This document shows positions 23,354-32,611 of a DNA stretch of 64,000 bases, in pieces. A program made the position numbers and the translations under genes. The notes beneath the pieces were generated by a model. The model was not told the origin of the DNA. It was given only the letters and a program-made list of their open reading frames with translations, and did no database searches. Each line of letters starts with the position of its first letter. The stretch's first letter is position 1. Origin of the DNA: Oscillospiraceae bacterium (GTDB lineage: Bacteria; Bacillota; Clostridia; Oscillospirales; Ruminococcaceae). Where the stretch lies: positions 1-64,000 of the forward strand of contig JAETSI010000001.1 of assembly GCA_021769725.1 (NCBI GenBank), written 5' to 3'.

Positions 23354-24625
23354 ATGTCCGGAACTATTCTTATAAAAAATATCCGTGCAGTTGATGCCGT
23401 AAAAGATACAATAACAGATGTTTTTATCAGTGACGGAATTATTGCCGGCGTGGGAAATATTCCCGGCGCTGATGCGGATACCGTCATTGACGGAACAAAT
23501 TTGGTACTTATGCCGTCGCTTTTTGATATGCACGTTCATTTCCGTGATCCGGGATTCACACATAAAGAGGATATTCTTACAGGATGTTCTGCTGCACTGG
23601 CAGGAGGCGTTACGGGAGTTCTTGCCATGCCCAACACCAATCCGCCTTGCGATAACCCTGAAACCGTCAGGTATATAATTGAAAAAGCTCAGGGAACAGG
23701 TGTGGACGTCTATCCGGTCGGATGCATTACCGGAGGCATGAAAGGAAACGGACTCAATGATTATGAGGCTCTTAAAGAAGCCGGATGCATCTGCATTTCT
23801 GATGACGGGCGTCCTGTGGAGAATGCAGAGATGATGCGCAGAGCGCTTGAGCTTTCAAATGAGAACGGACTTCTCGTTGCTTCGCATTGTGAAGATCTCA
23901 GCATTATCAGCGGCGGCATTATGAATAAAGGAGAAGTTTCTGAAAAGCTGGGAGTAAAGGGGATGGATAGAGCCTCTGAGGACTATATCACTGCCCGTGA
24001 GATAATTCTTGCTTCTTCCGTGAATGCAAGGATACATATATGCCATGTTTCTACGGAGGGCAGCACAGCTATAATCAGATTTGCCAAATCAAGAGGCATT
24101 AAAGTCACCTGTGAGACTGCACCTCATTATTTCATGCTGACTGATAAGCTGCTGGAGAAACGTGACGCCGACTACCGGATGAATCCTCCTCTGAGAACTG
24201 ACGAAGATGTCAGGGCGATTATCAACGGTATAAAGGACGGTACAATAGATTGTATCATTACGGATCATGCTCCTCATTCGGCAGAAGAAAAAGCTGTATT
24301 TGAAAAAGCTCCAAACGGAGTCGTAGGATTGGAAACTTCATTTGCGGCTGCACTTACCGCCTTGTATCACACAGGAGAAGTCAGTCTGAACAGGATAGCA
24401 GAGCTTATGTGCGTTAATCCGAGAAAGATCCTCGGGCTGGAGATCCCTGCTGTTGAAGTTGGAAAAACGGCTGACCTGATGATAGCGGATATCGGCAGGA
24501 AATGGACGGTTGATCCGGAAAAGCTTCATTCAAAATCACATAATACGGTTTTCAAGGGAGTGACCCTTACAGGCAAGCCCCTTGTTACTATATCCAAAGG
24601 AATCATAAGATACGACGAAAGGTAA
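23354..24625 (+). CDS. pyrC: Dihydroorotase
   Basis: PyrC cyclises carbamoyl-aspartate to dihydroorotate in pyrimidine synthesis. The 423-residue protein is of the amidohydrolase class with the metal-binding DMHVHFRDPGFTHKEDI and the following MPNTNPPCD. Further ligands lie in VASHCED, RIHICHVSTEGS and ITDHAPHSAEEK. I chose the ATG at 23354, with GGGAG upstream, instead of a start at 23219 inside the leader, because the sequence before 23354 contains the terminator hairpin. First gene of pyrC-pyrF-carA-carB. Confidence 0.97.
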   Translation: MSGTILIKNIRAVDAVKDTITDVFISDGIIAGVGNIPGADADTVIDGTNLVLMPSLFDMHVHFRDPGFTHKEDILTGCSAALAGGVTGVLAMPNTNPPCDNPETVRYIIEKAQGTGVDVYPVGCITGGMKGNGLNDYEALKEAGCICISDDGRPVENAEMMRRALELSNENGLLVASHCEDLSIISGGIMNKGEVSEKLGVKGMDRASEDYITAREIILASSVNARIHICHVSTEGSTAIIRFAKSRGIKVTCETAPHYFMLTDKLLEKRDADYRMNPPLRTDEDVRAIINGIKDGTIDCIITDHAPHSAEEKAVFEKAPNGVVGLETSFAAALTALYHTGEVSLNRIAELMCVNPRKILGLEIPAVEVGKTADLMIADIGRKWTVDPEKLHSKSHNTVFKGVTLTGKPLVTISKGIIRYDER

Positions 24626-24634
24626 GGTAAAGCT

Positions 24635-25561
24635 ATGTCATTTGACCGACTTATTGAAAAAATCATTGAAATGAAAAACCCTACGGTTGTAGGTCTTGAT
24701 CCCAGACCTGAATATGTTCCGGAGTATATCCTCAGACGTTATCAGGACAGCGACGGCTGGACAATGAAAGCCGTTTCAAAGGCGATTTTTGACTTCAATC
24801 AGGCAATTATTGACCAGATACATGACATCGTGCCCGCTATAAAGCCGCAGGCCGCATACTATGAAATGTTCGGTCATTACGGCATAAGAACTCTTGAAAA
24901 GACTATCCGCTATGCAAAACTCAACGGAATGTTCGTTATCACGGACGGAAAGAGAAACGACATCGGCGCAACTATGGAGGCATATGCCAGTGCTCATATC
25001 GGAGCAGTAACTATCTGCGATACAGAGGTAGAACCTTTCGGAGCTGACGCTCTTACGGTAAACGGATATCTCGGTACCGATGGTATAACTCCTCTTCTGA
25101 AATGCTGCCGTGAACGTGATAAGGGCATTTTTGTTCTGGTCAAGACATCTAATCCCTCCAGCGGAGAATTACAGGATCTCAGGCTAGAGGACGGCACCCC
25201 CGTTTATGCTAAAATGGGCGATATGTGTGAACAGTGGGGAGCGGATACTGTCGGAAAGTACGGATATTCCGCAGTAGGAGCAGTTGTAGGCGCTACATAT
25301 CCGGAGCAGCTTTCCGAACTCAGAAAACGTCTGCCGCATACAATGTTCCTTGTTCCCGGCTACGGAGCTCAGGGCGGCGGCGCTGAGGGGCTTAAAGGCG
25401 GCTTTGACGAAAACGGACTCGGAGCAATTGTCAACTCCAGCCGTGCGGTTATGTGCGCATATAAGAAAGAAGGCTGCGACGAACGTGATTTTGCAATTGC
25501 TGCACGTCGTGAGGCTATAAGAATGAGAGAGGATATTACGCAGTACATCAATCTCGGATAA
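24635..25561 (+). CDS. pyrF: Orotidine 5'-phosphate decarboxylase
   Basis: PyrF decarboxylates OMP to UMP. The 308-residue protein belongs to the longer subclass (PyrF type 2, about 270-310 residues). It shows NPTVVGLDPRPEYVP, the catalytic lysine/aspartate motif VITDGKRNDIGATMEAYA, and the phosphate-binding LVPGYGAQGGG near the C-terminus. It starts 9 nt after pyrC, behind a weak GGTAAAG site. Confidence 0.96.
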   Translation: MSFDRLIEKIIEMKNPTVVGLDPRPEYVPEYILRRYQDSDGWTMKAVSKAIFDFNQAIIDQIHDIVPAIKPQAAYYEMFGHYGIRTLEKTIRYAKLNGMFVITDGKRNDIGATMEAYASAHIGAVTICDTEVEPFGADALTVNGYLGTDGITPLLKCCRERDKGIFVLVKTSNPSSGELQDLRLEDGTPVYAKMGDMCEQWGADTVGKYGYSAVGAVVGATYPEQLSELRKRLPHTMFLVPGYGAQGGGAEGLKGGFDENGLGAIVNSSRAVMCAYKKEGCDERDFAIAARREAIRMREDITQYINLG

Positions 25562-25589
25562 TAAGGGCAGTACTGTATAATTATTACTA

Positions 25590-25640
25590 AGAACCTGTCT
25601 TCATAAAAGATGTGCACATTATTTTGTGAAGACTGGTTCT
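25590..25640 (+). repeat. Long hairpin between pyrF and carA
   Basis: AGAACC-T-GTCTTCA (25590-25603) pairs with TGAAGAC-T-GGTTCT (25627-25640): 13 base pairs with one T-T mismatch and a 23-nt loop. No T tract follows, so it is not a simple terminator. It resembles the hairpin after the DUF1846 gene (36401-36475) in size and loop, but not in sequence. Confidence 0.5.
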
Positions 25641-25730
25641 AAGATCCTGCACGGCTTCAATGGCGCAGCTTTGCAGTATAGTTTCAAAAAATTGCCGGCG
25701 GGAGGCTTATCCCGTGAAAGGACGATAAAA

Positions 25731-26834
25731 ATGTCTTTATTCAATCAATCTGAAAAAGCTTATCTTATGCTTGCCAACGGAAAGATATTCCAGGGCAGAA
25801 GCTTTGGGGCAAAGGGAACCGTGATAGGCGAGGTCGTATTTACCACGGCGCTTACCGGATATCAGGAGACCCTCACAGACCCCAGCTACTACGGTCAGAT
25901 CGTGACTCAGACGTTCCCGCTTATCGGAAATTACGGCGTCAACAGTCAGGATGGTGAATCGGACAAGCCGTATCTTACGGGATATATTGTCAGAGAATGG
26001 TGCAATGCACCGTCTAATTTCCGTTGTGAGGGAAATATAAACGATTTTCTTGCAGAGAATGGGATTGTCGGCATACACGGCATTGATACACGCTGTCTTA
26101 CACGTATGATCCGTGAGGCAGGCGTTATGAACGGTGTTATCACTACCGAAGATGTTTATGCTGAAAAAGATTCACTTCTTGCAAAGATACGTGAGTTTGA
26201 GGTGAAAAAAGCGGTGGAATCCGTTACCTGTGCCGAGAAAAAGACATACGGTGAAGACGGCAGATTCAATGTGGCGCTTTTTGATTTCGGGTACAAGCGC
26301 AATATCCGTCAGGAACTCGTGAAAAGAGGATGCCGGGTGACGGTAGTTCCGGCAGGAACAACCGCAGATGAAATACAGGTTCTTGCACCGGACGGTATCA
26401 TGTTCTCTAACGGGCCGGGAGATCCGTCGGAGAACGCACAGATAATTGAAAATATCAGAGAAATACAGAAGCTCGGAATCCCGATCTTTGGTATCTGTCT
26501 CGGTCATCAGCTTATGGCTCTTGCTAACGGCGGACGCACTGAAAAGCTGAAATACGGTCACCGTGGTTCAAATCAGCCAGTTATTGATCTTGAAAGCGGA
26601 CTGACATATGTCACCAGTCAGAATCATGGATATGCCGTGGTTGGGGGCAGCATATCCGCCGATAAGGGCTATGTGTCCCATATCAATGCCAACGACAAGA
26701 CGTGCGAGGGTATCAGATATACTTGTGCCAATGCTTTTACAGTGCAGTTTCATCCTGAGGCTCATGGCGGTCCTCTTGATACATCTTATCTGTTCGATGA
26801 GTTTGTAAAGACTATGGAAAGGGAAGGTGATTGA
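25731..26834 (+). CDS. carA: Carbamoyl-phosphate synthase small subunit
   Basis: CarA hydrolyses glutamine to feed ammonia to CarB. The 367-residue protein has the small-subunit N-terminal domain (YLMLANGKIFQGRSFGAKG) and a class-I glutamine amidotransferase domain: oxyanion strand DGIMFSNGPGDPSE, nucleophile Cys in FGICLGHQLMALA, and His/Glu in VQFHPEAHGGP. I chose the ATG at 25731, preceded by AAAGGA. An in-frame start at 25626 lies inside the right arm of the intergenic hairpin and adds non-family sequence. Confidence 0.97.
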   Translation: MSLFNQSEKAYLMLANGKIFQGRSFGAKGTVIGEVVFTTALTGYQETLTDPSYYGQIVTQTFPLIGNYGVNSQDGESDKPYLTGYIVREWCNAPSNFRCEGNINDFLAENGIVGIHGIDTRCLTRMIREAGVMNGVITTEDVYAEKDSLLAKIREFEVKKAVESVTCAEKKTYGEDGRFNVALFDFGYKRNIRQELVKRGCRVTVVPAGTTADEIQVLAPDGIMFSNGPGDPSENAQIIENIREIQKLGIPIFGICLGHQLMALANGGRTEKLKYGHRGSNQPVIDLESGLTYVTSQNHGYAVVGGSISADKGYVSHINANDKTCEGIRYTCANAFTVQFHPEAHGGPLDTSYLFDEFVKTMEREGD

Positions 26835-26835
26835 T

Positions 26836-29800
26836 ATGCCGCTTAGAAAAGATCTGAAAAAGGTGCTCGTTATAGGATCAGGACCTATAGTTATCGGACA
26901 GGCGGCAGAGTTCGACTATGCTGGAACACAGGCGTGCCGTGCCCTTAAACAGGAAGGGCTTGAGGTCGTTCTGGTTAATTCCAATCCTGCAACGATCATG
27001 ACTGACAAAGCAATGGCTGACAAGGTTTATATTGAACCCTTGACACTTGATGTTGTGAAAAGGATCATTGAGATCGAAAAGCCGGACAGTCTGCTGTCCA
27101 CGCTTGGCGGACAGACAGGTTTGACGCTGTCAATGCAGCTTGCCGCAGAAGGTTTTCTTGAATCCCATAATGTAAAGCTGCTCGGAGCAGATCCGGAGAC
27201 GATACACAAGGCAGAGGACAGACAGGCTTTCAAAGATACTATGGAGAAGATCGGAGAACCATGCATTCCCTCCAAGGTGGTTGAAAATGTCGATGATGCT
27301 GTTGATTTTGCACAGGTAATCGGCTATCCGGTAATAGTTCGTCCTGCATTCACTCTGGGGGGAACAGGAGGCGGAATAGCTCAGGACGAAGCTGAACTCC
27401 GGGACATTTCCACTAACGGACTGCGTCTTTCACCGATCACTCAGGTGCTTATTGAAAAGTGTATAAGCGGCTGGAAAGAGATCGAATTTGAAGTTATACG
27501 TGACGCCAAGGGCAACGTTATAACTGTCTGCTCAATGGAAAATTTTGATCCGGTCGGCGTTCATACCGGAGACAGCATTGTTATTGCTCCGGCAGTTACT
27601 CTTTCAGACCGGGAGTATCAGATGCTGAGAACAGCAGCTATAAATATAATCAAGGAACTTAAAGTGGAGGGCGGATGCAACTGTCAGTTTGCTTTGCATC
27701 CTACAAGCTTTGAATATGCCGTTATCGAGGTAAATCCTCGTGTTTCAAGATCATCTGCGCTGGCTTCAAAGGCAACAGGATATCCCATCGCCAAGACTGC
27801 TGCAAAGATCGCCGTCGGATATACTCTGGATGAGATAGTCAACCAGGTTACAGGTAAGACGTACGCTTGCTTTGAACCTGCTCTCGATTATGTTGTAATA
27901 AAGTTCCCGAAGTGGGCTTTTGATAAATTTGTTTATGCTAAGAGAACCCTCGGTACGCAAATGAAAGCAACCGGGGAGGTCATGGCTATCGGCACAAGTT
28001 TTGAACAGGCTATGATGAAAGCAGTCCGTTCTATTGAACTTGGCATGGATTCAATGAATCTGAAAAAGCTTAAAAAGATCTCTGACGAGGAGATACGCAG
28101 TAAGCTCCATGTGATTGACGATGAGCGTTCATTTGTGGTGTTTGAAGCACTGAAAAGAGGCATCACTCCGGAGGAGATCCATGAGATCACCATGATCGAC
28201 AACTGGTTTCTGTACAAGCTTCTTAATCTTGCCGAGCTTGAAAAGTGGCTTTCAGACGGAGAGCTGACCGTGGAAAAATATAACATTGCCAAACAGTACG
28301 GCTATCTTGACAGTACTATTGAGAGGATGTCCGGTCAGAAATGTCCGGCTCACAAGACTGCTGTATTTAAAATGGTAGATACCTGTGCTGGAGAGTTCAA
28401 GGCTGAAACACCCTATTTTTACTCCACGTTTGACGAGGAAAATGAGGCGGCACAGTTTATTGAGAGACAGAATACCGGTAAGGAAAAAGTGATCGTTTTC
28501 GGTTCCGGCCCGATAAGAATAGGTCAGGGAATAGAGTTTGACTACTGTTCTGTCCACTGTGTGTGGACGCTTAAAGAGCTCGGATATGAAGCTGTTATCT
28601 GCAACAACAATCCGGAAACGGTCTCTACTGACTTTGATACCGGAGATCGTCTGTACTTTGATCCTCTGACCAGAGAAGATGTAGAAGCTATCATCGAAAC
28701 GGAAAAGCCGTACGGAGTTGTAGTTCAATTCGGCGGTCAGACGGCCATCAAGCTGACACGTCATTTGTCTGATATGGGTGTGCGTATTCTTGGAACTTCT
28801 GCCGATATGATCGACGCTGCCGAGGACAGAGAACGATTTGATGAAATTCTGGAAAAATGCGGTATTCCACGTCCACAGGGGCATACGGTCATGACGACTG
28901 AAGAAGCAATTACAGCGGCTGAGGATCTTGGATATCCCGTGCTGCTCCGTCCGTCATACGTACTTGGCGGTCAGAATATGATAATCGCTCATTCAAGGGA
29001 AGATGTAGTTGAGTATATGGGTATAATCACAAGCCATATGATCGAGAATCCCGTGCTTATTGACAAGTATATGATGGGAACTGAGGTTGAAGTCGATGCT
29101 ATCTGTGACGGCGAGGATTTCCTTATTCCAGGTATTATGGAACATATCGAGCGGGCAGGCGTTCACTCTGGCGACTCTATCTCGATCTATCCCTCACAGC
29201 ATCTTTCGGAGCGAATCAAGAAAATTATTGTGGAGTATACAAGAAAGCTTGCAAAGGAACTTCATGTTATCGGTCTGGTGAATATCCAGTATGTTGTTTA
29301 TAACCATGAAGTTTACGTTATTGAGGTAAATCCAAGATCGTCAAGAACAGTACCATATATAAGTAAGGTTACGGGTATACCTATGGTCGATATCGCAACA
29401 AAGATCATGTTTGGCGCAAAGCTTCGTGACATGGGTTATGAAAGCGGGCTTTATCCTGCCGGCGATTACGTTGCTGTTAAAGTGCCTGTGTTCTCCTTTG
29501 AAAAGCTGACGGATGTTGATACCATGCTTGGACCTGAAATGAAATCTACCGGAGAATGTCTTGGTATCGGAAGAAATCTTGAGGATGCCTTGTTGAAAGG
29601 TCTGACGGCTGCCGGTTTTGATCTCAAGCATGAGGGCGGAGTGCTTATTTCCGTACGTGATTCTGATAAGCGTGAGGTGCTTCCTATTGCGGATAAGTTT
29701 GAGCGCATGGGATTTGATATTTATGCAACGTCTGGTACGCAGAGTGTTCTGCACAGGAATATGATCGCTGCCAATCTTGTACGCAAGATCTCTGACGGAG

Positions 29801-30027
29801 AACCGAACGTCGAAACACTTCTTGACAGCGGTAAGATACATTACGTGATTTCTACTTCTGCCAAAGGACGTCTGCCGGAGCGTGACAGCGTAAAGATGCG
29901 TCGTAAGTCTATTGAACGTTCAATATGCAGCCTGACTGCTATAGATACGGCCAAATCCCTTGCAAAGGTACTTGAATCCGGACGTACCATCAACGATGTG
30001 GAACTTGTTGATATAACGAAAATCTGA
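26836..30027 (+). CDS. carB: Carbamoyl-phosphate synthase large subunit
   Basis: CarB makes carbamoyl phosphate from bicarbonate, ammonia and two ATP. The 1063-residue protein has the two homologous ATP-grasp halves: VLVIGSGPIVIGQAAEFDYAG near residue 9 and VIVFGSGPIRIGQGIEFDYC near residue 553. Metal-site segments are VIEVNPRVSRSSALASKATG and VIEVNPRSSRTVPYISKVTG. A C-terminal MGS-like allosteric domain begins near residue 935 (GVLISVRDSDKREV). I use the ATG at 26836, with GGGAAGG upstream, one nucleotide after the carA stop; a GTG three codons earlier is also in frame. The arginine pathway could share this enzyme, but the operon context is pyrimidine synthesis. Confidence 0.97.
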   Translation: MPLRKDLKKVLVIGSGPIVIGQAAEFDYAGTQACRALKQEGLEVVLVNSNPATIMTDKAMADKVYIEPLTLDVVKRIIEIEKPDSLLSTLGGQTGLTLSMQLAAEGFLESHNVKLLGADPETIHKAEDRQAFKDTMEKIGEPCIPSKVVENVDDAVDFAQVIGYPVIVRPAFTLGGTGGGIAQDEAELRDISTNGLRLSPITQVLIEKCISGWKEIEFEVIRDAKGNVITVCSMENFDPVGVHTGDSIVIAPAVTLSDREYQMLRTAAINIIKELKVEGGCNCQFALHPTSFEYAVIEVNPRVSRSSALASKATGYPIAKTAAKIAVGYTLDEIVNQVTGKTYACFEPALDYVVIKFPKWAFDKFVYAKRTLGTQMKATGEVMAIGTSFEQAMMKAVRSIELGMDSMNLKKLKKISDEEIRSKLHVIDDERSFVVFEALKRGITPEEIHEITMIDNWFLYKLLNLAELEKWLSDGELTVEKYNIAKQYGYLDSTIERMSGQKCPAHKTAVFKMVDTCAGEFKAETPYFYSTFDEENEAAQFIERQNTGKEKVIVFGSGPIRIGQGIEFDYCSVHCVWTLKELGYEAVICNNNPETVSTDFDTGDRLYFDPLTREDVEAIIETEKPYGVVVQFGGQTAIKLTRHLSDMGVRILGTSADMIDAAEDRERFDEILEKCGIPRPQGHTVMTTEEAITAAEDLGYPVLLRPSYVLGGQNMIIAHSREDVVEYMGIITSHMIENPVLIDKYMMGTEVEVDAICDGEDFLIPGIMEHIERAGVHSGDSISIYPSQHLSERIKKIIVEYTRKLAKELHVIGLVNIQYVVYNHEVYVIEVNPRSSRTVPYISKVTGIPMVDIATKIMFGAKLRDMGYESGLYPAGDYVAVKVPVFSFEKLTDVDTMLGPEMKSTGECLGIGRNLEDALLKGLTAAGFDLKHEGGVLISVRDSDKREVLPIADKFERMGFDIYATSGTQSVLHRNMIAANLVRKISDGEPNVETLLDSGKIHYVISTSAKGRLPERDSVKMRRKSIERSICSLTAIDTAKSLAKVLESGRTINDVELVDITKI

Positions 30028-30051
30028 TAATAAAAATAATCTTTGAATTGT

Positions 30052-30080
30052 GCGGCTGTATAAAAAACAGTCGCCTTTTT
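30052..30080 (+). terminator. Terminator of the pyr operon
   Basis: Stem GCGGCTGT (30052-30059) / ACAGTCGC (30067-30074, one G-U pair) followed by CTTTTTG, 24 nt after the carB stop. Confidence 0.8.
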
Positions 30081-30130
30081 GTGCATAATAACAAAAAATC
30101 TTTTATTTAATCTTTATTTATTCATTTCTA

Positions 30131-30159
30131 TTGACTGGAAGCGGATAAAAAGGTATAAT
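30131..30159 (+). promoter_or_regulatory. Promoter of the zinc-ribbon/LRR gene
   Basis: TTGACT (30131-30136), 17-nt spacer, perfect TATAAT (30154-30159), 51 nt before the ATG at 30210. Confidence 0.75.
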
Positions 30160-30209
30160 ATAATTAACATGGTTTGTGCCATTGAAAATGAAAATATCGG
30201 GAGGCAACT

Positions 30210-31793
30210 ATGGGAATAGTTAGTTCAAAATGTTATTACTGCGGCGAGCCGGTGCAGGTGGATATCCAGAAAGATGCGTGGATTTGTCCCGGATGCGGCG
30301 AGCCCTTTATTGTTGAGAAATCGATAAAGCTTGCAAGAAAAAATAATGTGAGCCATAAAAGAGTTGTAGTAAGCCCGGTGCGTGCCGGAAAGTCAAGGGC
30401 TGCCGGACATACCGAGCCGGCCGATGAAATAGTGAATGTTCAGAAAAAAGCTGTATTTGAAGAGATCGTTGAAGAACCGGTAAATACAGAGGTTACAGTT
30501 GAGGATAAAAGTAAAAGTCCGGAGATATGTAAAGAACCGGAAGTTCCTGAGATTACGGAAGAGTCAATAACTTCTGATGCTGAGGAAGAAACCAAAGCTC
30601 CCGAAGTTAGCAAAGAACAAGAAAGTTCAAAGGTAGAAGAAGAAACCAAAACTTCTGAAGTCGGCAAGGGACAAGAAAGTTCAGAGGAAGAAAACGAAAT
30701 TCCTGAAGTCGGCGAAGAACAAGAAATTTCTGCGACAGAGGAAGAAACCAAAGCTCCCAAAGTTAATAAAGAGCCGGAAGTTTCCACAGCTCAGTCAGAG
30801 CCTGAAAAAAGAAAAAATTCCGTTCTCAGACCCAGTATTGAGATTGAAAACGGTGTGTTTATAAAGTATTCGGGAACTTCTGATGAAATTGAGATCCCAA
30901 GAAGCGTCCGCAGGATCGGCGAAAATGCTTTTGAGGACTGTAAGACGCTTAAAAAAGTGATTCTTCCTGACGGCCTTGTTGAAATCGGAGGTTATGCTTT
31001 CAGAAATTGTACTTCTCTTGAAACAGTAAAAATTCCGGAAAGCCTTGCCAAAATCGGTCCGTGGGCTTTCAGGGGATGCACAAAACTTAAATCAATGCAT
31101 CTGCCTAATAATGTCAGTGTGATAAGCGACTGCGTTTTTGCAGAGTGTGAAAGTCTGGAAAGCATTGAAATGTCCAACAAGATCTCTGAAATCGGTGCGT
31201 TTGCTTTCAACGGTTGTAAGAATCTTGAATCTATCTGGTTGCCCAATACAGTCAAGCAGATTGGAAAATATGCATTTTCTGGCTGTGAAAAGCTCAAAAC
31301 CGTTCTTATTCCGGATGGCGTATCTTCAATCAACGAGAGAACGTTTGCCGGATGCACAGATCTTACGGATATCGAGCTGCCAAAAACAATTAAAACTATA
31401 GGTCAGTTTGCATTCCAGAACTGCGTTTCGCTGAAAAAAATAGCCATTCCATTTGCCGTTACATATGTGGACGGTTTCAAAGGATGCACTTCTTTGCGTT
31501 CTGTTGAGATTCCGTCAAAGGTTACGTTCCTTGGCGATTTCAGTGGATGTACAAATCTTGAAAGCATTAAAATTCCGCCCTCTGTTGTAAAGATTGAATC
31601 GGTTTTTTCTGATTGTCCTAAGCTTATGAATATCTCATGGAATCACCTTATGGAAAATCTCAGCCGTTTTCCTGCGTATCAGGAAAAAGTTGTAAACGGC
31701 TGGAAGGCAATGGGCAAGTGCTCGTTCTGCGGCGGAGATTTTAAAAAGCTTGGAAAAACTTGTAGAGAATGCGGAAAGAAAAAGGATTATTGA
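30210..31793 (+). CDS. Zinc-ribbon / acidic linker / BspA-type LRR / zinc-ribbon protein
   Basis: The 527-residue protein has no signal peptide or membrane span. Residues 5-30 form a zinc ribbon (CYYCGEPV...CPGCGEPF). Residues about 85-200 are a Glu/Lys/Ser-rich linker made of degenerate repeats around EETKAPEVSKEQESS. Residues about 210-480 are BspA-type leucine-rich repeats (pattern: IGENAFEDCKTLKKVILPDG, about 23 residues each, some ten copies). Residues about 500-525 are a second zinc ribbon (CSFCGGDF...CRECGKKK). BspA repeats are usually found on secreted adhesins, so a cytoplasmic copy bracketed by zinc ribbons is unusual and suggests protein binding or scaffolding; that is inference. 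The ATG follows GGGAGG. A lipoprotein gene follows 4 nt downstream. Confidence 0.75.
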   Translation: MGIVSSKCYYCGEPVQVDIQKDAWICPGCGEPFIVEKSIKLARKNNVSHKRVVVSPVRAGKSRAAGHTEPADEIVNVQKKAVFEEIVEEPVNTEVTVEDKSKSPEICKEPEVPEITEESITSDAEEETKAPEVSKEQESSKVEEETKTSEVGKGQESSEEENEIPEVGEEQEISATEEETKAPKVNKEPEVSTAQSEPEKRKNSVLRPSIEIENGVFIKYSGTSDEIEIPRSVRRIGENAFEDCKTLKKVILPDGLVEIGGYAFRNCTSLETVKIPESLAKIGPWAFRGCTKLKSMHLPNNVSVISDCVFAECESLESIEMSNKISEIGAFAFNGCKNLESIWLPNTVKQIGKYAFSGCEKLKTVLIPDGVSSINERTFAGCTDLTDIELPKTIKTIGQFAFQNCVSLKKIAIPFAVTYVDGFKGCTSLRSVEIPSKVTFLGDFSGCTNLESIKIPPSVVKIESVFSDCPKLMNISWNHLMENLSRFPAYQEKVVNGWKAMGKCSFCGGDFKKLGKTCRECGKKKDY

Positions 31794-31797
31794 GGAT

Positions 31798-32571
31798 ATG
31801 AAAAAAAGATATACGGCAGTATTTCTGTCAGTACTTCTGGCGTGTGCCGGAACAGTCTCTTGCAGCAGTGAAGAATCGAAAAGCAGTTCAAATAGCTCAT
31901 ATACTGAGACATACGATTTAACTTCCTCAAGCACTCAGACGACTTATGCCGGAACTGATGCTCCAAAGATGACAACAGTTCCGGTTACGGAAAAGGTTGT
32001 GACAACAACCACTGATGTTGCGCAGTCTGTTACGGAAAGAGCAACATCTGGAAATCAGGCAGGAACTTATGACAGCGGTTATACCGACAGTCTGTCGATA
32101 GCTATGGACTTCTATCAGGCATATCTGGATCACGATCCGGAAAAGGTCTATAAGATGTTTAATCCGGAGGAGATAGAGTGCTACAAGAAACTTATGGCAG
32201 ATCAGCTTGAAGGAAAGTCTGCGGATGAGGTTTTCAGTAAAGATGCGTTGATTAAGGCAATAGACGATTCAATGTCTATGATTGAAGAAATAATGGCGGA
32301 ATTCAGCGATTCGGAAAACGACCGCTGGACAGCAGATATCAACGAAGACATTCTCGAAGAAATAGCGGAAGATGAACTCTCTGCCTTTAACGACGAACTG
32401 GGAACAAGCTATACGAGCGGAAATATTGTTAATTATATGAATTATGTAAATGCTGATAACGGCGAGCCGTTTGTCGGAAATTCCAGTGCATTTGTTGAGA
32501 AGGACGCACATTGGTATGTATCTTTTTCAAGTCTTATGCAGAGCGAATTGATTAATCAGCTTGAGGTATAA
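31798..32571 (+). CDS. Lipoprotein of unknown function
   Basis: The 257-residue product starts MKKRYTAVFLSVLLACAGTVSC, a type-II signal peptide with the lipid-attached cysteine at position 22. A Ser/Thr-rich tether of about 80 residues follows (SSEESKSSSNSSY, VVTTTTDV). The C-terminal domain of about 150 residues is acidic and helical (SLSIAMDFYQAYLDHDPEKVYKMF-type start) and recalls small NTF2-like or DUF4878-type exported domains, but I cannot assign it. The ATG at 31798 lies 4 nt after the stop of the LRR gene with GAGG overlapping it, so the two genes are coupled. An in-frame upstream ATG at 31750 would destroy the signal peptide. Confidence 0.75.
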   Translation: MKKRYTAVFLSVLLACAGTVSCSSEESKSSSNSSYTETYDLTSSSTQTTYAGTDAPKMTTVPVTEKVVTTTTDVAQSVTERATSGNQAGTYDSGYTDSLSIAMDFYQAYLDHDPEKVYKMFNPEEIECYKKLMADQLEGKSADEVFSKDALIKAIDDSMSMIEEIMAEFSDSENDRWTADINEDILEEIAEDELSAFNDELGTSYTSGNIVNYMNYVNADNGEPFVGNSSAFVEKDAHWYVSFSSLMQSELINQLEV

Positions 32572-32577
32572 AAACAG

Positions 32578-32600
32578 CGCCGGACGTGAATTGTCCGGCG
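32578..32600. terminator. Bidirectional hairpin between convergent genes
   Basis: Perfect 8-bp stem CGCCGGAC (32578-32585) / GTCCGGCG (32593-32600). It is followed on the plus strand by TTTGTGTT and on the minus strand by CTGTTTTTA, so it can serve both the lipoprotein and the GH5 gene. Confidence 0.75.
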
Positions 32601-32611
32601 TTTGTGTTATA

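Noticed and set aside
30590..30800. Short DNA repeats that could be mistaken for a CRISPR array
   Set aside because: They are degenerate and in frame, coding for the acidic EETKAPEV-type linker of the LRR protein; there are no constant-length spacers. No CRISPR array was found in the window.
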